64,000 nucleotides of DNA from Sclerodactyla briareus. Its lineage: Eukaryota > Echinodermata > Holothuroidea > Dendrochirotida > Sclerodactylidae. Position 1 is the first letter of the stretch. Every line of letters begins with the position of its first letter. This document shows positions 11,016 to 24,215 of this stretch, piece by piece. The DNA lies in contig JAODTK010001710.1 of the NCBI GenBank assembly GCA_026419785.1, forward strand, positions 62,001 to 126,000, written 5' to 3'. The notes beneath the pieces are model-generated. The model saw only the letters and a list, made by a program, of their open reading frames with translations. It ran no database searches and was not told where the DNA came from. The position numbers and the translations under genes are program-made.

Positions 11016-12675
11016 GGAGGAAAGTTGAAGAAGCGGATGAGTATAACTAGACACAAAACTGTGTCGTGATTCTTGCCATAGCTGACAGGCTATGGCTAAT
11101 ACGGCCAAATCGAAAACTTGTATTACCCCTTATTAGATATTGTCGGGTTACTTAAAATTCTATATAGTCGCACACTTTATTCAAAATGACCCTGACTTTT
11201 GTCAGGGACAATGAAGTCCCCATCCAGCAAGTTTCGTTCACATAGAACAAACTTCAAATTACGGGTCATTTGGGTCTTTACGGATCATTCTGTCATTGAC
11301 CCAGATGTTAAAAGATATGTTCTCTTGTCTGATTAATGTTGATTTTTGACAGAAAGGTTTGGAGACATCTAAATGCTAAATTACACTGAGGCCTTTAGAA
11401 AGGTTTCATCTACTGTTTAGCCCAACTCAGCTCAAATTCAATTGGTTTTGCATTGTGTGCAGAAACTGTCGTGATGGGGAGGGGGGGGGGGCGTATAGTA
11501 GTGGTAGTGTTCACCGATGTGCGTGGGTCGATTGCGTCGGGTCACCCGCGGGGAGGGGGTCTTACATGTAATCGTATTGTTGGAAACAGTTGTATCAAGC
11601 AGGATGTTCGCTGCAGCTGAAGTGTTATGCTTGTCCCGTTACTGCCGGTCTTTCAGGCTTTTCTTACCTGTGAAACCTGTCAGGGGGGCACTCCACCCTC
11701 CCTCTGCCATATAAACTTATGGTAGGTACTTTCAATTTAACTGAGTTGGTCTACTTTGTTGAGAATGCCCATAAATAAATCATCAAAATTTGTCATATAT
11801 AGGCCACTGGAGTTAGTGTATACATGGCTACCGTGACACTGAGAGCTTAATACACAAGTAAACATTGCAAGTTCCTAGGGTGTCTTGAGACTGGTACCAG
11901 TGTAAAAACAACACCACTGTTGATATAGACAGCATAGGTGAAGGATATTATGCCATTACTGCAGTGCCCAAGAAATATCAGGGGTCCCAGGGAGGAAATT
12001 GTGTGATATATATTGAGATGGAAAGGTGGACAATTGGAGTCATACAGGTGTATTAACAATAATATCTACACACTATTACATGGGTGCCTTCTGGAGGTGC
12101 GGTTTTCTCAAATTGGGTATACACATACCCAGCCTGAGGATATATATCGCGGAAACTGCGGCACAATTGTGTCAAATATTCTTTTTTATCCTGACACAAG
12201 CATCTTAAATTTGCTGAGTGACAGATGGCCACACAAATATTCATTAAGTTATGTAGGCTCCCATGCATAGCGAAACTCCCCCACCACCCCCCCATGCAGG
12301 TTCGCCTGGACGGACAAATGTCCCATTACAACATCCCTCTAAATGTTTTGTTGCCAAGATGTCAATGTCAAACGTCACAAATTTCTACAATATTGCTAGG
12401 GTTTTAAGTTCTGTTTGACCTGTCACACCTGTGCATTCCTTGAGACGATGGGACAGGAGTGTTGTATTACAGGAGTCCAATCACTTTAGGTTTGCCTCAA
12501 CGAGACGAATCTGTTCATCACAAAAAATTAGCACTCAAGGTCGAAAGGTCAAACGAGGTTGAAGGTGAACTGGCACAAAACAATAGGGCTCATCCTCTCT
12601 ATATGCCCAACCCACATACTTAATTTGAACTTCATACAGGCTTGCGTTCTGTAGATATCGTGCTGCCAGGGGTGT
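11016..12675. other. Non-coding, no gene seen
   Basis: Contains a G10 run near 11481-11490. Overlapping small frames at 11847-12295 occur on both strands over the same DNA and carry no recognisable motif. Confidence 0.45.
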
Positions 12676-12774
12676 CACACCCACCCACACACCGACACAT
12701 ACACGCACACACGAACACACGCACACACAATTACACACGCACACACGCAACACACACTACACCACACTACGCAC
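12676..12774. repeat. Imperfect (CA)n microsatellite
   Basis: About 100 bp of interrupted CACAC with GCACACAC and ACACACGAAC variants. Frames crossing it are His/Thr- or Val/Cys-repeat artefacts. Confidence 0.8.
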
Positions 12775-13888
12775 GGTGCGTGAATGCATTAGAGTCATTT
12801 GCCTCCGGAAGAATAAAAAAGGGACCGGAACAAAGAAAAAAGTAGAATGGGAGGCTTCTTCGGCTATTCCTATTCAGTTCTGACATTCGATAAAACTCGT
12901 TTTACCAATACAATCACCCGACGCCTGCTTATTGAAAACCTGTCGGCAAATAAACTATAAATCAAAGCCCCAGGTATAGGGCTAGCCTCGCTAGATGAGT
13001 GCAGAATCGCCAGCAACTCATTGAAAGTAATGGAATTGAAGATGGACCCGCATTAGACGGCAGTCCACGAGTCGGAGGATGCGCGCGCCCCAGGCTAAAG
13101 CCAGCTGGTCAGTGTCATTACTATATCCACTTGTACCATGTTCTGGCTGAATCGACTCAATTATCTGTGATGTTTCAAACCAATGACAATGCCTGTGACG
13201 TCCATGCTTCAGTAGTTCATCTGTGGAATGCTCAATATCGTGACAAAAAAATTATAGGTAAAAAAAGTAACAAGAGGGAATCCCGGAGTTGCAGGATCTC
13301 ATCGGCGAATGTAGAACTATTAATTTGTTCCTACTTGCTACTTGCAAGTTGCTGTTGCCAAATGGAACAAAATCTATCAAGATATGTTGGAAAACTGCCA
13401 TTTTCCCCCAAAAAATTCCATATTAATGGAAAATTTCAGTTAGTTACAGATAAATGTGGGGAAACCCTTGTTTTGATACTTTGTTACCTTCTTCTGAAAT
13501 TTGGGAACATTCAGTCATCCCAATCTCTAAAGATTACCAAAAACTGAACAGAATTTCAGAAATTCTCAAATTTGGCCAAAAATCTATTTTTCCCCCCTAA
13601 AAGTGACATTTTGGAATTTTGGCCCTGATTGCATGGAAAAGTTGTTATTTGGCTTTTCCATTGTACACAAGTTTGAATTCATTCAGTCATTGGAATAAGG
13701 GAATACTTGAAAAATAGTTGAAAAATTGTCTTTTGGCCTCCTATATAAATCCCCAATTTTGATAGTTTTGGTCGTATTTTGAGAGCAATCATGTGTTTAG
13801 TGACTATTGAAAGCGGTGTGCAAAATTGCACTTTGTTCAGCCACTCCAAAATGGAGATATTTGCGAAAAACCATCATAAACTCTACCG
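12775..13888. other. Non-coding; contains the longest open frame, not accepted as a gene
   Basis: A 182-codon frame runs 12999-13547. Its second half translates AT-rich, low-complexity DNA into Leu/Ile/Lys/Ser runs. The first ~110 bases are more GC-rich and end at a CAG, so a short exon there is conceivable, but I recognise no domain. Confidence 0.4.
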
Positions 13889-13923
13889 GACACGCAAACG
13901 CACACACAACACACACACAAACG
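13889..13923. repeat. (CA)n-type microsatellite
   Basis: ACGCAAACGCACACACAACA followed by further CA units. The following 13924-15043 has a C7 run near 13981 and a G10 run near 14740, and no recognised gene. Confidence 0.65.
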
Positions 13924-15043
13924 GAAAACCCTCACACCTCGCCAGTGCACATCATTGCTGGATCACCGGCACCCTGGGGACCCCCCCAATGGGTACCCCT
14001 CCGTGGATAGTACCTAACCACACTATGGTTACCATACAAACCGTTGCTATGGCAACCAGCAACAGAAAATATAGGTGAAATGTCAAAGTGACTACAATCT
14101 CATATGGCCATTCGGGCCCGATGAGATAAAAATCCGCGTTGGGACAATGGCGGTGGTACAAGACTATTAAGTTGAAATGATGGATTTAGAGTTAGGAAAT
14201 CAACCTCAGACAAATTACCCTATTTTGCTTTAATTGACATAGACAGCAATACAGGGAGTAATTTAATACAGCAATGTTGAGGCCTATATATTAAGGAAAT
14301 CTGGTTTGTCATTATGTCTCCTTATTGGAATCGATTTTGGAGCAACCTCACTAACCGGTGTCGAATGCAACAGTATATTAAACTTTGCAACTCCAACGAG
14401 GCTACCATCTAGCATGTCTCAACAAAAACGATTGTCAATAGAACAAGACGATATAACGTCATATCCGCAGACAGAAGGCTGCGTGGTAACAGTTAGGTCA
14501 GTCTATAAAAACTTGCTAGCCATGTGAAGCAAGTTACGTTATTAGCTCATCCAATGCCCTGTAGCGGTTCTATCATTCTTACATTCACTTTTTCACATTA
14601 TTCGGCCTTGGCCTGTGTTTAGTCTTTAGGTAACTGGGCCTATTACCTGCTTAATTTTCTCTGTACCGAGGGTCGCGCCAGTTTCTTCCTGTTTGGGCAG
14701 ATTGAGAGTTGGTGATCTTGATTTTTTGAGGAATATGGCGGGGGGGGGGTAAGGGGAGAAGTGAACCGTTTAGAAGCATCTAGTGCTATTTATAGGGCAA
14801 CCCTTTTCCCACGACGCATCACTTACCCCCTACCAATGAGATTTGCCAAGGGGGTTTTCAAGCAAAGACTATTTTCCTGCGTCAAAATATGATTGGAAGG
14901 CTCGGCACACGCCCCCCACCCCTCCGCGGCGGCGTTCAACTTCTGTTAATCTTGAAAATCCCACCTGTTCCCCTTTATTTGGCGTAGCCGGATCGTGAAT
15001 GTAGGACGGGGCTCCCCTCGCTGACCACCGTGCGTGACGCTTA

Positions 15044-15785
15044 TGCAAGCCAAGAAGCACCAAATAATTCGAACACAAAAAACCAAGTTTATCGACGATC
15101 TATAAACCAAGTTTATCGACCGAGACCGAGAATCCAAGTTTAGCAATTGATAAACCAAGATTCCCGATTGATAAACCAAGATTCCCGCCGATAAACCAAG
15201 ATTATCGCCCGATAAACCAAGGTTCTCGTTCGAGATCCAAGTTGATCGATCGAATCCCAGGTTTATCAGCGGAATCTAATGGGTTAGATTGTTGGTCGAA
15301 ATACCAAGGTATTTCCGAGAAACCAAGTTTACTAGGCCGAAGAGGAAGAAACCAAGTTGTATGGCGAGCCAAATGCCCAATAATTCGAAAAACAAGGTAT
15401 GGACCGATAAACCAAGTTTGTATCGAATTGAGAAAACCAAGATCTCGATTGATAATATTATTAAACAGATTCTCCACGATTAAACCAAGATTCTCGCCCG
15501 ATGAACCAAGTTTCTCGTCGAGAATCCAAGTTTATCGATCGAAAATCCAAGTTACGGCGAGAGAGAATCTAAGAATTTTCGGTCGTGAATAACTACAATT
15601 ATTTCCGAGAAACCAAAAAAAAAAAAAAGTTTATCGGCCGGACAATCTTGGTTTATCGGCGGGAATCTTGGTTTATCGGCGTGAATCTTGGTTTATCAAT
15701 TGTTAAACTTGGATTCTCGGTCGATAAATTGGTTTATCGGTCGATAAAATTGGTTTTTTCGGATTATTGTGCATTTGGCTTGCCA
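15044..15785. mobile_element. TA-flanked inverted-repeat element built from a ~21 bp degenerate tandem repeat
   Basis: The left terminus TGCAAGCCAAGAAGCACCAA and the reverse-complemented right terminus TGGCAAGCCAAATGCACAAT continue into matching AATAATTCGAA and AAACCAAGTTTATCGACC. A TA lies immediately outside each end. The interior is about 20 tandem units with consensus near AAACCAAGATTATCGCCCGAT (split here as AAACCAAGATTATCG plus CCCGAT), period 20-21 bp. Past an A14 run near 15620 there follow about six units in the opposite orientation (TTTATCGGCGGGAATCTTGG). A third terminus-like copy is embedded at 15362-15392. Units diverge by substitutions and length changes, so this is not a recent array. 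Frames crossing it, up to 116 codons, are repeat translation and not a protein. Likely a non-autonomous transposon with subterminal repeat expansion. Confidence 0.7.
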
Positions 15786-15787
15786 TA

Positions 15788-18700
15788 GACGGCTACGGTT
15801 TACGGCAATCTACCTCTCAGTTCCCGGCCAGTCAGGCGTTGGAGACAATCATTGGGTGATTTCTCGGCAAACACGTTGGGCACAATGTTTGTCGGCATGT
15901 TGAGCGCTGGTGCGCTGGGGGTTGGGCCAGCACAGCACATAGACATCGACTGACTGAGGTTGGCCCCGCGTGATGGCGTCGATCGTTTTGTAAAATGTGG
16001 GGGGGAAACATCGAATGTGTGCCATTCGACACATCTGAGCGAGCGCCCCAATCGGTGGCGCGAAGCGTGCTAAGAAGGTTTTTAGCGTTTCATACCTCTA
16101 GATCGCCGGAACGGCACTTTTCAAGCTCGAAGCACCCATCTACATGTTTGATTTTGAGTTGTCATTTTGCATACAAAAATGATTTACCGCACATCACATA
16201 GGTCTCTTTTGATTGAACTTTTCTACTCTGGCTCCGTTTGCATGGGATCCAGGGTTCTACCAAACGGCCCCTGGTGGGATCGAAAGGTAAAATAGCATAG
16301 CGTACGGAACCATCCCAGTCGGGGTTCAAACAATTTTGCTCATTTTTTCAAGCCCGTCATCCGAAAGTACCAGCACGCGCGATGCGCGAGCTTAATTTGC
16401 ATCTCACTTTGCCCTTTTTCTTCTTCCAAATTTTCCATGAATTTTCGGCCCGAATTTTTCATCTCAGGCTTCTGGAATTATTCTCGTGAACAATGATTCC
16501 AAGCTTTACATCGCATATTTACCACGCCTGGTAGAAAAACGGCCCTCGCGCTCGAACACTTGAAATTTATGCACTTTTGGCTATTCGATAAAATTCGGTA
16601 ACTCAGGTCGAACATGGGTAATCCTTTCGACTTTGCCCGAGTGGGGTCCAGATCTTCACCTGGGGTCCGCACCTGGAATTAGTGGACTGAAGACAATTCT
16701 CAAAAATTGAATCAGTTTAGACGATCATCAAATTATTATTGATCACTGTGAACTCACCCACACACCGCTATCATAACACCAGGTGGCACGGTATACACGT
16801 TCACAGGCTCAGTAGTTGGGCAAAACAACTTACCCGCTCAGAAAGTCTATGGATTTCATTGCGTTTTATCTGCACAACCGACTTGAATCAGTACTGCGCG
16901 CGCGAACAACTTTTGTGTGTTTTTAATAATTTAATTAGCGCAATTCGGTCACCAATTCTAATTAAAAACTTATCATTTTTAGTTTGCCAAATTTCTTCCA
17001 CTATTTCTCCACATTTGGGTATTTTTTGTTTCGGTGTTTTCACTCATCAAATGTCCTGCAACCCCCGACCCAAACTCGGATATTATGACCGATTGCCCAA
17101 AGTTGTTTCTGTACGCCACCGTGATTTACATTTACCATCTTACGATATTGGCATATTATAGATTACATGGTCACCTAAACTTGGGGTTTTAACAATCCCT
17201 CACAAATTCCCAGTAATGTTTTGTCACTTAGTGTGTGGCGGTTCGAAAGGAAAAATGCCTAGGGTTGCCCTACTGTAGGCCGTACGGGCCCCTTCTAATT
17301 TAGCAGAACATGTTTTGCCTAAACAGAACGACAGAAAAACGCCCGCAACGCGGAGCACGCGAAAAACGTTTTCGTGCATTCGATTGAAAATTCAGCCATC
17401 AGCAGACATTTTTAGCATTTTCCATCCCTTTGCCTTTCTCTGTTCAAATTTTTAACCGAAATATTGTCAATTTTTGCCCGGCCCCGAATCCCAAAAAACT
17501 TTGCACTCTTTAAAGGTTTGGCCACGCGATTGGGTAGTCTGCGCCAGAAGAAATAGCAAAGAAGTTTGGAATTCACAATTGTAAAGTGGAATACAAACTA
17601 TGTAGCATAGTTACGCTGTCAGCTGTCCAGGCTGGGGCGTTAACTCAAAATAATTTATTGAGAGGTTGTTTGGGCCCTGAGGAATTAGTGTCATGTGATT
17701 CATGTTGCGAAAAGAAAGTAAAACTTAGAATCTGCAATGAGGACGTAACGACCATTTATGACTAGGCGAGGAGCTATATCATTTAGTTTAGGGCGCTGTG
17801 AGAAGGGTCTCCAGTCCGGGTTTACACGTCCCCTTTGCATGAGAAGTTTTGGCTTTAGGTGCAAATCCAAGCCCCAAAATGTTTTTCGTGTGCAAAATGT
17901 GCTGACCTCCAAGGACATAAGTTCTCTTCTGTTGGTTTTGGGTCTGAATCTTACCTATCCTGGACCACCAATTTCCGCAGTTGGGTCTACAGAAGAAAAA
18001 AGAGAACCTGAAGTCATCCCATTATAGCGGACCCAGGTTTACATTTTTGTTTTTGCCTCGTTCCCGTTTCTTTCGACGGAAAATTTTTGACTGAATATCA
18101 CAAAGTTGTTCGAATTTGTTGTCAATTCCATGAAGGTAGAACACATAAAAGTCGAAAGGTGCAATTTCGCACGGTTCCCCTGGTAAGGCCAATTATTAAG
18201 AAAATGCGCTCTCATCTTTGCTGGAATTCACATTCCTCGCCTGGGTTATGGTAACCATAACAATCATTCCTATTAGCGCATTACAATGTGGGAAAATCTC
18301 GACTCGTTTCACATTTCTTTTTTGCTGTCTCGTTTTTTGCTGTCTCCTTTCGGACCATGGGCCACAGAGTTTTTTGTTGCATTGAAGTGCAGATATATAT
18401 TGTTCAATTGGAGGCATCGTAATATCGATCCTTCAGGTGGCTAGAAATGCCATGTTCTATGAAGTTATTTGTAAAATATAGTCCCAGAGTTACCCAATGC
18501 ACTCAATAACATATCTTGCCGAAAGCTCATAGTTATATCGTGCGCGTGGTCTATATACAGTACTGAAGCGAAACAACTATCAGGATACCGAAACGGAACG
18601 AATTTTGCATATTTCTTCGGACCTCGATAAAAAAAAATAGGGTTCCGGGAGACGGATAGGTCGCTATTTCCGCCCTGAAAGGGTCCCCTATTTTGTTTTC

Positions 18701-20196
18701 TTCTATGGTGTGGATTGCATTTCAGTTGCAATCATTTTTCAACTCACGAAACATGTTAGGAAATTACTATAGCCTCATATTAATACTAATATTAGGTCTG
18801 CATATTTGCTGTGGCAATATTGGTTTTACGTCCCTGTCGTCCCTTTCCGCTAGTGGGAGGGCAGTACGAGTAGACACCCCTTACTGACGCCCATTGATCG
18901 AGTTCCGCCGCCATGTTTGAGACAGCTTAAGTGAAGAGTGTGAATCTGGCCAGTGCATGTGGATCATTTATCTAGAATGTATTTATAATTTTGAAATTCG
19001 AAGATCTCAGCTATTATTGATATAGGCATAACACTACGTAGCCTGGGTGGTAATGTTGGTTGAGCGGAGTCATTCAGCCACAAAGATGAACTCTTGTTGA
19101 AATTATACGCGTTTGTTTTGCCGGAAACATGTGGAAAAATGAGTATGATAAAAGACTGAAGTGTATAAGGAGACAAATATTTTCCGGCAGCGCCTATTAC
19201 ATCTGTATATTGGCCTATGAAATTTGGACTAAACCACAACGTCCAACTTGACAAGATTGACAGACTTTCGCTCATTTCTATATCGTCTTTTCGACAAGAG
19301 ACATTCGGAAATATGCTGACTTCATGTTGTGGTCAATTTATCCACTTTGAAGGTCTGTCTCCGTGAATTGTGGAATATAATTTGCCAGCGGTTTGTCCCG
19401 ATATGCGAATTGCTTCACCTTCCATAATGGTGTCGGGAGCATCTGACTCCTTATCCGCCCCGTATGCCAACGGGGCCGCATTCGGTTTATACGATCAAGT
19501 AGACTTTTATTGTGAACTACCTTCATTTACTTGAAATTTTGTTTTAGTAAGTCCTCACTTATGTTTCTGTTAGTGATGAAACTTGCATAAAACTTCATAT
19601 TGCCAGAATATGCCTTCAAAAGGCATGCGAACGACACTAGAAAACATGCGGTATTTCGTCTGGCAGCGTCCTCCCCCATATTTAGGTTGGTGGCGCAATT
19701 CTTTTGTCCCCCCCCCCCCGACATATCCACAATAATCGGTTTAAACAAAGCATATGACCTAAATGCCAAGTTGAGTGAATACTGTTGCTCCATTTTCCGA
19801 AATTTTTGCTGCTACCGCGCGGGTTAATTTCCTTGTGCCGGTTGTGTCAGACATATGATGTGCCTTATGCATACATAACAATGTTTCCTACAAAGGAAAA
19901 AGACCCCTTAAATTTACTCTGGTTTTTTCAACTACAATGAAAGAATGTTCGCCGTCATCCCTATCGTTCGCGTCAACTGGCTTTACCAGCTTGGTAACAT
20001 ACCAAGCTCCCTCATTGGACGTGTCGATTTCCTCGAGGGGATCTAGGGACCCGTGGTTCCGTAAACAACCGAGCCAACAGAGAAAGCGCTATCTCGAGTG
20101 AAATGGGAGGTTAAGCGAACGACGGTAGTCACCACCTGGCGGAATCTGTGATTTTTGTCTCTCCTGAATGAAATACTTAGGGGTCACTAGAGGGCG
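15788..20196. other. Long stretch without a recognised gene
   Basis: Composition is less AT-rich than average, with CpG-containing patches at 15.8-16.1, 16.35 and 17.3 kb. Minus-strand frames at 15800-16051 are open in three overlapping phases. A 140-codon plus frame at 16739-17161 and a 103-codon minus frame at 18964-19275 are open but carry no motif I recognise. A C11 run lies near 19710-19720. Short unlisted exons could be hidden, given the indel rate seen in the known genes. Confidence 0.4.
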
Positions 20197-20263
20197 TGTT
20201 GTGTGTGTATGTGTGTGTGTGTGTTGCGTGGTTTGTGTGTGTGTGTGTACAAGTGTGTGTTTG
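20197..20263. repeat. (GT)n microsatellite
   Basis: Interrupted GTGTGT tract of about 65 bp. 20264-20899 downstream is unique-looking sequence that grades into the satellite. Confidence 0.8.
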
Positions 20264-20899
20264 TCACACTTTCTCGTTGAGCGGATATCTTTCGCAACGC
20301 CAGTGCAATTGCCACGAAATTTTCAGGGTAGCACGGGTTGGGTCACGATCTGATTAGATTTGGGCAACGCATTCAGTAATTAAGTAAGGTTAATTCTCCT
20401 ATTTTGTGTCATTTATTGTTTAGGGTCTTTAGTAAGATTTACGGATGAACGTAGTGGCTATGGTGATTGGTTTGGCACATAGATGCGGGATTTGAGGTAG
20501 ATGTACTGTTTAGAACAATTTTCGAGCGTAAAATAGGTCCTCAAAGTCATTCGCGGTCAAAAACTGGTTTTTTTGCCCTAGCTTGGAACCAAATGTTCTG
20601 CCGAGGTGGGGAGGGGTGGCACTCATTGTGATTCACCGTTGACTCCCTGAATCTGTGGGACCTTTGGACTCATTTGACCTTACCATTTTTTTGGCTCGAC
20701 TCAAATTTTCGTGGCCATTTGGTTTCGATTCTCAAGGTACCTTACCTCCGATCGAAATGACCCATAATTTTGACCCCATGTGACCTTGTGTGTGAAGATA
20801 TCAGAGTCCAAGTTTTTCATTTCGAATAATTGCAGTTAGGAATGTTCGTAGTGCTTTGTCATGGATTTTTAGATCAGCAGGTCACTCCCCTGAATTTTG

Positions 20900-23800
20900 A
20901 GGTCAAAAGTCAAAGGTCAAATGTTGAATGAATGTGCTTATTTTTCGAATTACATGGCGAAGACAATTCACAACTGTCCAATTTGTGTCAAATTTTGGAT
21001 ACTGGCAGAGCTCTGGTGTGCATGATATACGACAACTCCCGCTTCATCGGGGCACTCGGTTCTCAGTTACGAGGGGTCAAAGGTTGTTTTGATACCTTTT
21101 GTTGCAATGCATCGGCAGTATACTTTGGGATACATATGCTTGTAGGACTGATTCATCCTCATCAAGAGTCACCAGTTTTCATAAAAACGAAAGTCTCAAG
21201 ATCATCTCAAGGTCACTTATGACTAAAACAAGCTTTTTTGGAAGACAACTTCCACTCAACATGCTGTGGGCATGGTTGAAATTTCAGGACGGTGTACGTC
21301 ATGGTGGACAACCTTTTCATAAAAAACATCATGTCATCAAAGGATCATTCAAAGTCACTTATGGGCATATAAGCTGCAAATTGTATGTGTTCCTGCAACA
21401 CTTCCAGTGCCTTTCCTGATGTGGTTTATATTTCAGGACAAGGGTGTACCCTCTTGGGTTACATTTTTTTATAAAATGGTCATGTCATCCGTAGTCATTA
21501 AGGGGCAATTTAGGTCAAAAACTGATTTTGGTACTCTTTCGGATAGCACTGGGTGTTCATCAGAAGGCAAAATGCTCCTAGGAGTGATTTGATCACAGGG
21601 CGAGTTTACATTTTCATAAACCTGTCCATTGCATTGAAGGTCATTCAAGTCACTAAAGGTTCAAAAACTTTTTCCTGGCATAATCGGGATAATTGAATAT
21701 CTGTTCAGGCTGGAAGTTCACCATTTTGAAATTATTTTGAACTGCATGTGTGTGACCTCTGACCCTCACTTTGACCCGCCGGGTGGTCATGTGGTTAAAG
21801 TGAGTCTTGATAAGGTGCGTATTTAAAGGAGTTACTGGCAAAACAATATAAACTTGGTTTATTTTGGATATTGATAGACCTTTGTGTGCTTTATGGGAAG
21901 ACCACTCCCGCTTCGCATCGGACACTTACTTTGGTAGTTTACAAGGGTTCAAAGTTTAAATTTAATAATCTTTTTCGCATAACATGAGGCGTGTTTCATT
22001 GAATGCAGTAGCTTTTCTAGCGTGGATGTATCACATGGAGAGTAACAATTTTTATACAAACCGCCATGTCATTGTGTCAACCCAAAGGTCCTAGGTCAAC
22101 AACTGATTTTAGTACTTTTTATGCAATAGCACTGGTTTGTTCATCAGAATGCAAAATCTGCAGAGTGGCTGTATCACATGGAGAGTTACAATTTTCATAA
22201 AAACACTGCATGTCATTAAAAGTCATTCACTGTCATTTAGGGGTCAAAAAATGTTTGCTGGCCATAATCGTAGATGACATCTGTGAGGCTGACAGGTTCA
22301 CCATTGTGAGATATTGTTGACCTCATGTGGGTGACCTCTGACCTCAATTTGACCTCTGTCGGGTTCATCGTGGTTACAAGTTTGATCTTGAATAAATGCT
22401 TTATTAAGGGAGTTACGGGCAAAAAAAAAAAAAAAAAAACTGTTATTTTGGATATGTGATAGGCCTTTGTGTGTCTTTCTGGAGGAGACCAACTCCCGCT
22501 TCGATCAGACACTTTACTTTGGTAGTTACAAGGGGTTCGTAAGTTTAATTTAATAGCTTTTTCGCAATAACATTAGGCGGTTCATTGATGCAGTATGCGT
22601 CTAGGATGATGTATCAAGGGAGCGTAACAATTTTAGAAAACCGCCATGCATTGAAGGTCTCAAGGTCACGTAGGGTCAAAACAGATTTTAGGACTTTTGG
22701 CAATAAGCACTGGGCATGTTCTCAGAATGCAAAATGCTCCTCGGAGTTTGAGTATCACATGGAGAGTTACAATTTTCATAAACACTCCATGTCAGTTAAG
22801 GTCCATTCATTCCTTAGGGGTCCAAAAAACTGTTTTCTTGGGCCCTAATCTTAGAATGTGACATCTGTGATGCTGAAGGTTCACCATTGTTATATAACTG
22901 TTGACCTGCATATGTGGGACCCTGACCTCAATTTGACCTCTGTCGGGTGTCATGTTGTTAAAAGTTTGATCTTGAACTAATGTGCTTATTTAAGGAGTTA
23001 CCGGGCAAAAAAAATAGAAACTTGGTTATTTTTGGATAGGTGATACAGACCTTTGTGTGCTTAGGATGAAACCAACTCCCGCTTCGATCGGACGCCTACT
23101 TTGGTAATTACAAGTGTTCAAAGTTTAATTCATATCTTTCTCGCATAACATTAGTCGTTTCATTGGCATGCAATATGCTTCTAGGAGTGGATTCATCACA
23201 TGGAGAGTCACACTTTTTATAAAACCGCCATATCATTGAAGTCAGTAAAGGTCCGTAGGGTCCAAACTGATTTTTAATACTTTTTTGCAATAGCCTGGAG
23301 TGTATAGATGCAAAAGCTTCTTGTAGTGGATGTATCACATGAGGAGTTACAAATTTTTAGAAATTGTCATGTCATTGAAGGTCATTCAAGGTCACGTAGG
23401 GGTCCAAAAATGATTTTTTTTGGCCGTAATCAGAATTGACTATCTTGGAAGGCTGGAAGTTTCACCAGTTGTGATATAATTGTTGCGCTGCATGTGTGTG
23501 ACTCTGACCTCAATTTGCCTCTGTCGGTTGGTCATGTGGTTAAAGTGGATCTGAATAAATTTGCTTATTTTACGGATTACGGGCAAAAAAAATAGAAAAC
23601 GGTTATTTTTTGGTTATGTGAATAGACCTTTGTAGTTCTTTATGGAGAAACCACTCCCGCTTCCATCGCACGCATACTTTGGTAATTACAAGTGTTCAAA
23701 GTTTAATTTAAAATAGGCTTTTGTTCACATAACATAGGCGTCGTGTTCATTGAGCCATTCTTCAGGAGTGGTGACATCCATGGAGAGTAACAATTTTTAT

Positions 23801-24215
23801 AAAACAGCCATGTCCTTGAGGTCATTACAGGCCTTTAGGGTTCAAAAAAACTGATTTAATACTTTTTTTGGTGACTAGCCCCTGGCGTGTTCTCAGAAGG
23901 CAAATGCTCTTAGATTGGATGTATCACAATGGCATTACAAATTTTTATAAAAACCTGCATGTCATTGAAGGTCCTTCAAGGTCTTATGGGTCCAAACTTT
24001 TTCCCTGGCCGTAATCGGAAATTGAATCTCTTGAAGGCTGGAAGGTTGACCTTTTGTGAGTATAATTGTTGACCTCATTGTGTGACCTCTACCTCAATTT
24101 GACCTCTGTCGGGTGGTCATTGGTTGAAGTTTGATCTTGAATAAATATTCTTATTTAAGGAGTTACGGGCAAAAAAAATTAGAAACTGGTTATTTTTGGT
24201 TACGTGATAGACCTT
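20900..24215 (+). repeat. Satellite of ~580 bp units with ~150 bp internal subrepeats
   Basis: The marker CCCGCTTCGATCGGAC recurs at about 21041 (diverged), 21908, 22496, 23081 and 23658. The marker TTTGACCTCTGTCGGGT recurs at about 22350, 22940, 23522 and 24100. Spacing is 577-590 bp. Within each unit a ~150 bp module appears twice or more: GCTCCTAGGAGTG, then TCACATGGAGAGTTACAATT, then CCATGTCATTGAAGGTCATT, then GGTCAAAAACTGATTTT. That gives a higher-order organisation. The first part (20.9-21.7 kb) holds extra copies of the short module and is the most diverged. Copies differ mainly by single-base gains and losses. No coding function; ORFs here are fragments of the repeat. Confidence 0.8.

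Noticed and set aside
12999-13547. 182-codon plus-strand open frame, the longest in the window
   Set aside because: Composition follows the AT-rich DNA, there is no recognisable domain, no clear splice context and no conserved neighbour. Isolated frames of this length are expected by chance in 64 kb.
15242-15592. 116-codon frame through the 15 kb array
   Set aside because: It is a translation of the ~21 bp tandem repeat (recurring QV and KPR phrases), not a protein.
15044-15785. CRISPR-like array
   Set aside because: Units are contiguous with no constant-length spacers, they are degenerate, and orientation flips within the array. The host is a eukaryote.
15800-16051. Minus-strand exon reading NIVPNVFAEKSPNDCLQRL
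   Set aside because: Three minus frames are open over the same 200 bases, so openness carries little weight. No family is recognised, although a donor-like GAG|GTAGAT follows.
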